Source: an uncultured Candidatus Saccharibacteria bacterium
Lineage (GTDB): Bacteria > Patescibacteria > Saccharimonadia > Saccharimonadales > UBA6022
DNA: 17,079 nt
Assembly: GCA_946886725.1 (NCBI GenBank)
Contig: CAMPJF010000006.1
Span: forward strand, 1 to 17,079
Direction of reading: 5' to 3'
In this document: positions 8,019 to 13,609 of the stretch, one piece after another
How the letters are laid out: every line of letters begins with the position of its first letter
How positions within the stretch are numbered: position 1 is the first letter of the stretch
Translations under genes and position numbers: made by a program
The notes under the pieces: generated by a model
Told to the model about the DNA's origin: nothing
Database searches by the model: none
Seen by the model: only the letters and a program-made list of their open reading frames with translations

Positions 8019-8027
8019 TGTTATAAT
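8019..8027 (+). promoter_or_regulatory. Extended -10 for the 225-aa membrane protein gene
   Basis: TGT-TATAAT, a perfect -10 with the TGn extension, ends 8 bases before the ATG at 8036. The predicted start point is at or within 2 bases of the ATG. No convincing -35 is present, as expected for an extended -10, since the preceding terminator U-tract occupies that site. Confidence 0.6.
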
Positions 8028-8035
8028 CAGGAACG

Positions 8036-8713
8036 ATGAAAAGCATAGGTACTATTCCACTCAAAAAAGTATTCCGCAGAACGCACGATCCAATCTGGCA
8101 GTTGCAAATAGGCGTCATTGTTATTATGGTGCTGCAATATTTCACGAACAGTTCGTTTTTACCCTATGACAAACATATAATTATCGGACTTGAGGCATTT
8201 ATTTTAGCGCTGCTGGCAATCGTCACGAGCGACGGCTATGGTCGTGTATCGTACTCTCGCCGAATGCTTGTTATGGTATTGATTGCTGTCGTCGCAGCAA
8301 TTAATATCTTTTCTCTTATCTTTCTTGTCGAGGCGTTATTGTTTGGCGATATGAGCAACACTAACGGCCATGATTTATTGCTAAATGGCATGACAATTTA
8401 TGTAACAAATATATTTATGTTCGCATTGTTGTATTGGGAAATGGATGGTGGCGGGCCTGACCGGCGTGTTGTGAGTGAACGGCAGCGTGACTTTATCTTT
8501 CCGCAAATTATCCACCGTCATATCGCGAAATCGAGCTGGCTGCCTGGGTTTATGGACTATCTGTACCTATCGACAACGAACGTCACGAACTTTGCTTCAG
8601 CGGACACTATTCCGATTTCGCATCGGGCAAAGTTGCTTATGATGATTCAGGCATTGGTTTCGGTGGTTGCGGTTGTGCTCGTCGCGGCACGTACGATCGG
8701 TGTTTTGCAGTAA
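8036..8713 (+). CDS. Multi-pass membrane protein with a K+-channel-like pore segment (unassigned family)
   Basis: 225 residues. Hydrophobic segments lie at about 21-38, 48-65, 77-103 and 115-133. A polar loop beginning WEMDGGGPDRR (134-144) contains FIFPQIIHRH. Then comes LPGFMDYLYLSTTNVTNFASADTIP (169-193), and a last helix at about 198-222. I recall homologous membrane proteins in many bacteria with the same YWE-D-GGP-R, FPQ and DYLYLS-TN-T-F--TD-(M/T)P blocks, usually listed as hypothetical or DUF1345-like. The final third resembles the pore helix and inner helix of two-TM potassium channels (Y-F-S-x-x-T-x-T then a filter then P-x-x-x-x-A-(K/R)), but the TVGYGD filter is not there. The gene lies between a terminator and the 8812 promoter, so it is probably a single transcript. 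No SD is present, and a leaderless start is likely. Confidence 0.75.
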   Translation: MKSIGTIPLKKVFRRTHDPIWQLQIGVIVIMVLQYFTNSSFLPYDKHIIIGLEAFILALLAIVTSDGYGRVSYSRRMLVMVLIAVVAAINIFSLIFLVEALLFGDMSNTNGHDLLLNGMTIYVTNIFMFALLYWEMDGGGPDRRVVSERQRDFIFPQIIHRHIAKSSWLPGFMDYLYLSTTNVTNFASADTIPISHRAKLLMMIQALVSVVAVVLVAARTIGVLQ

Positions 8714-8759
8714 TTTCTGCGTTGTAAAAGACACTCATTTTTCACATATTTTCACGTAC

Positions 8760-8765
8760 TATACT
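8760..8765 (+). promoter_or_regulatory. -10 element before the 121-aa secreted protein gene
   Basis: TATACT sits 46 bases before the ATG at 8812, leaving room for a leader that contains the strong SD AAGGAGG. The -35 is weak: TTTTCA, 15 bases upstream. It is a contrast to the neighbouring promoters whose -10 abuts the start codon. Confidence 0.45.
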
Positions 8766-8811
8766 GATTACGTAAGCGGTTTTAATAAAACGTTTCGTAA
8801 GGAGGTTTACA

Positions 8812-9177
8812 ATGCGAATACCAACTAAAACTCTGGCCACGCTATTAGTGATGACTGCCGTTGCTGCTACTGTGCCGGGTATTAGTAGTCTTTCGGGGCG
8901 GCGACGTCGGCGCGAGTCGCAGTTTGATCGATTGTTGCATCGTCACGATCGAAAGGGTGAGCTGAGGGCGGATGTGCTAGGGATTGATCCGGCAGTATTT
9001 AAAGACTTGCAAAAGAAATTATCATTTGACGAGATTACGCGTCGGTATGGCTTTGCGGACAAGCGAGCATTTCGGATGGCATTACTCGGTAAGTTAAAGA
9101 ACGAATTACGTCTGCGAGGCTGGACGACGCGTCGAATTGACCAATACGTCACTACGCGCAGCGAGCGAATGGGCTAG
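8812..9177 (+). CDS. Short basic exported or membrane-anchored protein of unknown function
   Basis: 121 residues. The N-terminus looks like a signal peptide or signal anchor: MRIPTK, a hydrophobic stretch at about 8-24 (LATLLVMTAVAATVPG), then SSLSG. Directly after it come five arginines in a row (30-34), then a helical, very basic domain. The order LGID--VFKDLQ-KLSFDEI-RRYGF---AFRMALLGKLKNELRLRGWTTRRID resembles the short helical repeats in exported proteins of Gram-positive bacteria (an LGI--ELQ-L--G-S--EIA---G pattern, DUF2680-like), but this is only a loose likeness. AAGGAGG lies 6 bases upstream of the ATG, the best SD in the window. Five arginines just after the hydrophobic core would disfavour translocation, so an inverted, cytoplasmic-domain topology is possible. 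Confidence 0.75.
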   Translation: MRIPTKTLATLLVMTAVAATVPGISSLSGRRRRRESQFDRLLHRHDRKGELRADVLGIDPAVFKDLQKKLSFDEITRRYGFADKRAFRMALLGKLKNELRLRGWTTRRIDQYVTTRSERMG

Positions 9178-9200
9178 TTACATTGCGTGTCGGCTCGTAG

Positions 9201-9206
9201 TATACT
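9201..9206 (+). promoter_or_regulatory. -10 element predicting a leaderless PAP2 mRNA
   Basis: TATACT ends exactly 6 bases before the ATG at 9213, and the 6-base spacer (GAGCAT) has no room for an SD. The start point would be the A of the ATG. The -35 is weak (TTACAT with a 17-base spacer). Confidence 0.5.
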
Positions 9207-9212
9207 GAGCAT

Positions 9213-9722
9213 ATGACGGAACTGATCATACGACTCATCGCCGACGGGGCGGTCATCCCGGTCGTTTTAATTGCTGGATATGCATTACTTTTTCTGGTGC
9301 CAAAAGGCCATCGATTTGAAGCGTATGCGCGCGTATTGATGGCTGGGATTACCGACTATCTACTTGCGAAGTTACTTGCTTCGGTTTATCAGCCGACTGG
9401 CGAGCGGCCATTTCAAGTGCTTGGTGTAGAGCCAGGCGCGTCGTATTTGCCAAATGCCGGCTTTCCTTCTGACCATGCGCTGTTCACGGGTTTTTTGACA
9501 TTGGCAGTATGGTTTGAAACGAGGCGTAAGAAACTGACTGCTATTCTCGTCGTTTTGACGCTGATGGTTTGTGTCGGGCGCGTGCTTGGATTAGTCCATA
9601 CGCCACTTGATGTTATTGGTGGCCTTGCCGTCGCAAGTGTTGGTGCATTGTGGTATTTGCAGCGGGGTGGCGCGGTTACAGTACCAAACACTCGCGCAAA
9701 ACACAAAAACATAGTACACTAA
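9213..9722 (+). CDS. PAP2-family phosphatase, possibly undecaprenyl-diphosphate phosphatase
   Basis: Membrane lipid-phosphate phosphatase of 169 residues. The three PAP2 signature blocks are visible: K53 with GERPF (R65, P66) for motif 1, FPSDHA (84-89, H88) for motif 2, and GRVLGLVHTPLD (122-133) for motif 3, in which R123, H129 and D133 are the catalytic set. Four to five hydrophobic segments surround them. In motif 1 the spacing between K and RP is longer than the usual K-x6-RP. Small PAP2 proteins of the BcrC type recycle undecaprenyl diphosphate for cell-wall synthesis, and dephosphorylation of other lipid phosphates is equally possible. There is no SD, and a -10 ends 6 bases before the ATG. 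The next gene starts 26 bases downstream. Confidence 0.88.
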   Translation: MTELIIRLIADGAVIPVVLIAGYALLFLVPKGHRFEAYARVLMAGITDYLLAKLLASVYQPTGERPFQVLGVEPGASYLPNAGFPSDHALFTGFLTLAVWFETRRKKLTAILVVLTLMVCVGRVLGLVHTPLDVIGGLAVASVGALWYLQRGGAVTVPNTRAKHKNIVH

Positions 9723-9747
9723 TCTCCATACAAAACAGGAGAGAAAA

Positions 9748-10233
9748 ATGAGCGACACCTACACAACCGACACGCCTGCATCACTGGTCCCGATGAGCAT
9801 AAAGAAATTGTTATTTATCATGCTGTACGGCGCGATCGCAGGATTGGTGACTTGGTGTTTGACTGTAGTGTTGGATACGTATGTCTATAAGGCAATCCTG
9901 TGTAGCGGCGACGTCGCCGTGCAATGTGCAGCCTCCTATCAATACGCATCAACAACATCAACGATTATCGGTGCGGCCGTCGGATTGTTCGGACTAGTGA
10001 AATTGCAGGTATTTCGACCTTTATTGATTGTTATTGCTTCGTTTGTGTCACTGTGGGGACTGCTGCTCTTACTCGTACCACTATCTTGGTATCTTGCGGC
10101 TGTTGCTGCAGCGGGATTGTACGGTGCTGCATTTGGCGTGTTCGGATGGATCGCACGCATTCGACAGTTCTTTTTCGCGATCATTTTAGTGATCTTGATG
10201 ATCGTTGCCGTCCGACTTATTCTAAATAGCTAA
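9748..10233 (+). CDS. Membrane protein of unknown function with a cysteine pair
   Basis: 161 residues, not recognised. Five hydrophobic stretches lie at about 19-42, 71-85, 89-112, 114-136 and 140-158. Between the first two is a loop with two cysteines eight residues apart (C52 and C60, in AILCSGDVAVQCAAS). If the N-terminus is cytoplasmic, this loop faces outside and a disulfide is plausible. AGGAGAG 5 bases before the ATG is a clear SD, unlike its neighbours on both sides, which look leaderless. It is preceded by the PAP2 gene and followed 15 bases later by rmuC. It could be co-transcribed with the PAP2 gene, although TACACT at 9715-9720 might serve as its own -10. Confidence 0.75.
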   Translation: MSDTYTTDTPASLVPMSIKKLLFIMLYGAIAGLVTWCLTVVLDTYVYKAILCSGDVAVQCAASYQYASTTSTIIGAAVGLFGLVKLQVFRPLLIVIASFVSLWGLLLLLVPLSWYLAAVAAAGLYGAAFGVFGWIARIRQFFFAIILVILMIVAVRLILNS

Positions 10234-10242
10234 TGCTATACT
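10234..10242 (+). promoter_or_regulatory. Extended -10 predicting a leaderless rmuC mRNA
   Basis: TGC-TATACT fills the 15-base gap between the previous stop and rmuC. The hexamer ends exactly 6 bases before the ATG at 10249. There is no SD in the gap. Confidence 0.55.
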
Positions 10243-10248
10243 GGTGTA

Positions 10249-11325
10249 ATGGAACAGATTATTTTATTTAGTGTATTAGCGGTTGTTATTATTGGCTTTG
10301 TGGCAGTTGTTTGGATTTTAAATCAGCGGTTGCGTGAATTGAAAAACGCAGGTGCAGTTGAAATGGTAAAAACTGACGTCACGGAGTTGTCCCGAAATAT
10401 TGCATTATTGCAGCAGAGTGTCGGCGACCGTTTAGAGCGAAACAATATTGCGATGCAGACCTCGATGCAAAAGCAGCTTGGACAAAGTGCGCAATTGGTT
10501 GCGGATGTTACGCAGCGTCTTGCAAAATTGGATGAAACGAATCGACGCGTTGTTGATGTCGCCGATGAGCTAAAGACGCTCCAGAATGTTTTGCAGAACC
10601 CAAAGCAGCGTGGAGTGTTTGGTGAATATTACCTTGAGTCGGTGCTCGACAACATCCTTCCTCCGAAAAACTTTCAAATGCAATACAAGTTCAGCAATGG
10701 TGACATAGTGGATGCGGTTGTGTTTTTGGAGAAAGGGCAAATTTTGCCGATTGATAGCAAATTTAGCCTTGAAAATTATAATCGAATGGTGAGTGAGGGT
10801 GACAAGGCGAAACGCGCACAGCTACTCGCAAGTGTGCGTACGGACTTGAAGGGGCGTATTGACGAAACGAGTAAATATATTCGACCTGGTGAGAATACGA
10901 TGGATTTTGCATTCATGTTCATTCCGAGCGAATCTCTGTACTATGATCTTTTAATCGGCGATGTCGGTACGGGTAGTAGCGCGCGAGACCTGATCGAATA
11001 TGCATTTCGCGACAAAAAGGTCATTATCGTTAGTCCAACCAGTTTTATGGCATATCTTCAAACGGTATTGCAAGGTCTGCGTAGCTTGCAAATTGAACAG
11101 CAAGCAAAGGAAATCCAAGTGCGTGTCGGTCAACTCGGGCGTCATATCAGCGCTTACGACAGCTTCATGCAGAAGCTCGGAGGCAGCCTGGGGACAACAG
11201 TGGGGCATTTCAATACCGCACATAAAGAGCTTAAGAAGATAGATAAAGATATCGTAAAGATTGCCGGTACTAATCCTAGTGTTGAGCCTTTGTTGATCGA
11301 TAAACCTCAACGAGACGACGAATAA
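10249..11325 (+). CDS. rmuC: RmuC-family DNA recombination protein
   Basis: 358 residues. An N-terminal membrane anchor (about 4-24) is followed by a long predicted coiled coil (about 26-115, rich in Q, E, L and K). Then comes the RmuC nuclease-like domain: NPKQRGVFGEYYLESVLDNILPP at about 117-139, YKFSNGDIVDAVVFLEKGQILPIDSKFSLENY at about 145-176, DFAFMFIPSESLYYDLL near 222-238, and VIIVSPTSFMAYLQTVLQGL near 258-277. The family has a restriction-endonuclease-like fold, with D and K residues in the D-A-V and P-I-D-S-K-F strands. In E. coli it limits inversions at short inverted repeats, though its biochemical role is not settled. It ends at a strong bidirectional terminator and converges with the aquaporin-like gene. 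Confidence 0.93.
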   Translation: MEQIILFSVLAVVIIGFVAVVWILNQRLRELKNAGAVEMVKTDVTELSRNIALLQQSVGDRLERNNIAMQTSMQKQLGQSAQLVADVTQRLAKLDETNRRVVDVADELKTLQNVLQNPKQRGVFGEYYLESVLDNILPPKNFQMQYKFSNGDIVDAVVFLEKGQILPIDSKFSLENYNRMVSEGDKAKRAQLLASVRTDLKGRIDETSKYIRPGENTMDFAFMFIPSESLYYDLLIGDVGTGSSARDLIEYAFRDKKVIIVSPTSFMAYLQTVLQGLRSLQIEQQAKEIQVRVGQLGRHISAYDSFMQKLGGSLGTTVGHFNTAHKELKKIDKDIVKIAGTNPSVEPLLIDKPQRDDE

Positions 11326-11326
11326 T

Positions 11327-11356
11327 AAAATACCTCGCATATTGCGAGGTATTTTT
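11327..11356. terminator. Bidirectional intrinsic terminator between rmuC and the aquaporin-like gene
   Basis: AAAATACCTCGCA is the exact reverse complement of TGCGAGGTATTTT, separated by the 3-base loop TAT. It is a 13-pair perfect stem with T-runs on both strands, so it should stop transcripts from both convergent genes. Confidence 0.93.
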
Positions 11357-11376
11357 ACGATAACTGTTATGTGTAT

Positions 11377-12225
11377 CTAGACGTCTTTTTGAGCGTTTAC
11401 AGTAAGGTGGTGTAAACCAAATCCTGCAACAGCACCAAGGACTGAACCGATCACATAGATAGCGATAGGCCAGATGCTACTAAAGTTGATTGCCTGCAAG
11501 CTGATTGCAACAGCAGGGTTTAGGATTGCGTTCGCACCGTAGAATGCAGCAACTGAACCGGCAACCATCAAACCTAGGAATACACCAAGTCCGAGTGTGA
11601 ATGCTTTTGCAGTACGATCGCGTACTTCGCGGAATGCGCTTGCAGCGGCGAATGCGAAGATTAGCGTACCAAGGAATTCAGCTAAGAAGATAAACCATTC
11701 TTTGCCTTCTGGTAGGGCGGCTGCTTTGAATAGGCTAGGAGCCTGAGTGAATTGATCTGCAGCTGGTGCGCTGACGCCACCAAGGAAAGCATTCAATACA
11801 ACTAGTGCAAGCATTGCACCGAGGATTTGTGCAACAACGTACGCAATTGCACGTAGTCCGCTCATGCGACGTGTTGCCCATGCGCCGATAACGAGTGCCG
11901 GGTTGACGTATCCACCAGAGATAGAGCCTACGGCAAGAACGACGCCAACAAGAGCGAATAGTGCTAGAATTGGCTGTCCTTGACCTGCAACAACAACTGC
12001 AGCAAAGATGAATGTACCGACGAATTCGGCGATCAGTGCAGCAGCGAGTGGTGTTCGAACAAGTCCAAACCTACGGCCAGTTGTTGAAGTGACGGCAGCA
12101 GCGCTTGTTGCTGGGCGTGACTCAACGGCTTTTAACGTTGTTACTTTGGTAGTAGTTTGCTTCTTAGCGATCGGCTTTTTTACTGTCGATTTCTTCGCAG
12201 TTGAAGCGGCTTTTTTGGTAGCCAT
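11377..12225 (-). CDS. Aquaporin/glycerol-facilitator (MIP) family channel with a lysine-rich N-terminal tail
   Basis: 282 residues. Residues 1-50 form a hydrophilic Ala/Lys/Thr tail with KK pairs at 4-5, 11-12, 16-17 and 21-22, resembling histone H1-like tails. A MIP channel then follows, with six hydrophobic segments and the two signature half-helices: GGYVNPAL (N108-P109-A110) and ILNPAV (N236-P237-A238). Two selectivity-related positions differ from textbook aquaporins: the usual H two residues before the first NPA is Y106, and the Arg that follows the second NPA (ar/R filter) is V239. Water, glycerol, ammonia or gas passage cannot be told apart by reading. AAAGGAGGAA lies 5-6 bases before the ATG, a strong SD, and TATACT (12264-12259) is a plausible -10. 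The upstream region is shared with the divergent 77-aa gene. Confidence 0.9.
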   Translation of the reverse strand: MATKKAASTAKKSTVKKPIAKKQTTTKVTTLKAVESRPATSAAAVTSTTGRRFGLVRTPLAAALIAEFVGTFIFAAVVVAGQGQPILALFALVGVVLAVGSISGGYVNPALVIGAWATRRMSGLRAIAYVVAQILGAMLALVVLNAFLGGVSAPAADQFTQAPSLFKAAALPEGKEWFIFLAEFLGTLIFAFAAASAFREVRDRTAKAFTLGLGVFLGLMVAGSVAAFYGANAILNPAVAISLQAINFSSIWPIAIYVIGSVLGAVAGFGLHHLTVNAQKDV

Positions 12226-12258
12226 GTAATTCCTCCTTTAAATGTGAAATATGAGGAT

Positions 12259-12264
12259 AGTATA
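12259..12264 (-). promoter_or_regulatory. -10 element of the aquaporin-like gene
   Basis: The reverse strand reads TATACT 33 bases before the ATG at 12225, leaving a leader that carries the SD AAAGGAGGAA. TGTTTA with a 17-base spacer, or TTTACC with 15, may be the -35. It overlaps the divergent promoter region of the 77-aa gene. Confidence 0.5.
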
Positions 12265-12291
12265 TCATAAATGCTCGCCGGTAAACATGAG

Positions 12292-12300
12292 TGGTACAAT
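12292..12300 (+). promoter_or_regulatory. Extended -10 predicting a leaderless mRNA for the 77-aa gene
   Basis: TGG-TACAAT ends exactly 6 bases before the ATG at 12307. This fixes the gene's start: the in-frame ATG at 12271 lies upstream of this promoter and would be outside the transcript. Confidence 0.55.
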
Positions 12301-12306
12301 AAGGGT

Positions 12307-12540
12307 ATGGGATTATTTATCAGACAAGACGACAATCGAAGTGAGTTGCAGCGCCGCGTTGCCGCGGAGCTAAGTGAAAAAGCACGTAAACGAGCTGAAC
12401 TTGAGAATCAGCCGCAACCAGACGGCGTAAATGATTCGGCGTACGTCAAAGATACGCAAGGTACGTCTAAGTATGCTTGGATATGGATTATTCTTATTTT
12501 TGCCGTTACCGTCTTCGTTGTTGTTTCAATGTTTCTATAG
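12307..12540 (+). CDS. Small C-terminally anchored membrane protein of unknown function
   Basis: 77 residues. A charged, probably helical N-terminal part (QDDNRSELQRRVAAELSEKARKRAELENQ, about 7-35) is followed by a polar linker with DGVNDSAYVKDT (39-50). A single hydrophobic helix at about 57-76 ends the protein one residue later, so it is tail-anchored with the charged part in the cytoplasm. I recall similar small proteins in Saccharibacteria near pheST, but no function. The frame opens at an ATG at 12271. I chose 12307 because an extended -10 ends 6 bases before it and because the upstream 12 residues look unlike coding sequence. No SD is seen at either start that stands out. Confidence 0.68.
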   Translation: MGLFIRQDDNRSELQRRVAAELSEKARKRAELENQPQPDGVNDSAYVKDTQGTSKYAWIWIILIFAVTVFVVVSMFL

Positions 12541-12545
12541 AAAGG

Positions 12546-12566
12546 TTGACTAATTAGTCGATTTTT
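12546..12566 (+). terminator. Weak hairpin plus T-run before pheS
   Basis: TTGACT pairs with AGTCGA (one G-U) around an AATT loop, followed by five T. The inner part GACTAATTAGTC is a 12-base perfect palindrome, so it could instead be an operator for the pheS promoter. The stem is short, so termination would be partial. Confidence 0.4.
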
Positions 12567-12581
12567 ACCTACCAGATAGCG

Positions 12582-12593
12582 TATACTTATAGT
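12582..12593 (+). promoter_or_regulatory. Tandem -10 elements before pheS
   Basis: TATACT (12582-12587) is directly followed by TATAGT (12588-12593). They end 11 and 5 bases before the pheS ATG, so the predicted leader is very short or absent. No SD lies in this gap, and no good -35 is seen at the standard distance. There is no sign of a leader peptide or T-box attenuator. Confidence 0.45.
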
Positions 12594-12598
12594 TAGTT

Positions 12599-13609
12599 AT
12601 GATAGATATTAATGATCTGCGCGAGCAACTATTGGCGCGCATTACTAGCACCGATGATCCGCGTTCAGTATTGAAGGCGGATGAAATAAAGCAACTTTAT
12701 ACCGTCATTCCGACACTTGATCCTAGTGAGCGAGGCGCTTATGGAAAGTCGGTTAACGAACTAAAGCTCGCGCTAGAAGCGGCAATTTCTGCGCGTGAAG
12801 TCGAGCTTGAAGATAGTACGATCGAGTCGATTGACGTTACTGCGCCATGGGGGCTGAATGGTCGTGCGTTAGGTCTGCTAGCAACTGAACAAGGCACGCA
12901 ACATCCGCTCACGCGTGAGCTTGAAAACGTTATCGATATTTTTACGCGCATGGGCTTCGAGGCGATTGAATCACGTCAAATTGATGATGATCATCATATG
13001 TTTGGTGCGCTTAATTTTCCTGAAAATCATCCGGCTCGTGATGGTTACGATACTTTCCGCACGGAAGAGGGATTTATCCCACCGGCACATACGAGTACGA
13101 TGCAAAACCGTATCTTAAAGGATGGTAAAGCTAAGCTTGAAGAGGGTGGTCAGATTGCTGCGGTTAGTTACGGGCGCGTGTTTCGAAATGAAGATGTCGA
13201 TGCAACGCACGAGCATACATTTTATCAATGCGAAGGCGTATTTGTCAGCGACGATGCGACACTTGGCCAGATGCTCGGGACACTTCGAAGTTTCTTCGAG
13301 GCATATTATGGGCAAAAGTTGAAAATCAAAACTCAGCCAGCGTATTTTCCGTTCGTCGAACCCGGTCTGGAGTTTGCTATCGAAAAGCCCGTAGCGCTTG
13401 GCGGTAAACCTGGCGATTGGCTAGAGATGTTAGGTTGCGGTATGATTCATCCCAATGTGCTTCGGGCGGCGGATATCGATCCGGATAAATATCGCGGCTT
13501 TGCGTGGGGTGGCGGTATCGAGCGATTAGTAATGCTGAAATACGGCATCGAGGATCTTCGTCATTTTGAGTCAGGCAAACTACAATTCTTAAGGAAATTT
13601 AATTCATGA
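12599..13609 (+). CDS. pheS: Phenylalanyl-tRNA synthetase alpha subunit
   Basis: Charges tRNA-Phe in the cytoplasm as an alpha2-beta2 enzyme with PheT. It has 336 residues, close to the usual 330-350. An N-terminal helical arm (about 1-75) is followed by the class II core: QHPLTRELENVIDIFTRMGFE (motif 1 region, 101-121), GRVFRNEDVDATHEHTFYQCEG (motif 2, 192-213), YFPFVEPG (249-256), and GFAWGGGIERLVMLKYGI (motif 3, 300-317). Before motif 2 most PheS proteins have an L-R-T-H-T-S block. Here it reads FIPPAHTSTMQ (159-169), so the usual Arg is absent. The pheT ATG overlaps the pheS stop by 4 bases (ATGA), giving coupled, equimolar synthesis. Confidence 0.97.
   Translation: MIDINDLREQLLARITSTDDPRSVLKADEIKQLYTVIPTLDPSERGAYGKSVNELKLALEAAISAREVELEDSTIESIDVTAPWGLNGRALGLLATEQGTQHPLTRELENVIDIFTRMGFEAIESRQIDDDHHMFGALNFPENHPARDGYDTFRTEEGFIPPAHTSTMQNRILKDGKAKLEEGGQIAAVSYGRVFRNEDVDATHEHTFYQCEGVFVSDDATLGQMLGTLRSFFEAYYGQKLKIKTQPAYFPFVEPGLEFAIEKPVALGGKPGDWLEMLGCGMIHPNVLRAADIDPDKYRGFAWGGGIERLVMLKYGIEDLRHFESGKLQFLRKFNS

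Noticed and set aside
10951..11340. 129-codon - strand open frame opposite the end of rmuC
   Set aside because: It begins inside the terminator stem, and the + strand encodes the conserved RmuC domain. Nothing recognisable in it.
12271..12306. Longer start for the 77-aa gene
   Set aside because: The ATG at 12271 lies upstream of the extended -10 (12292-12300), falls in the divergent promoter region of the aquaporin-like gene, and adds 12 residues that do not look like the rest.
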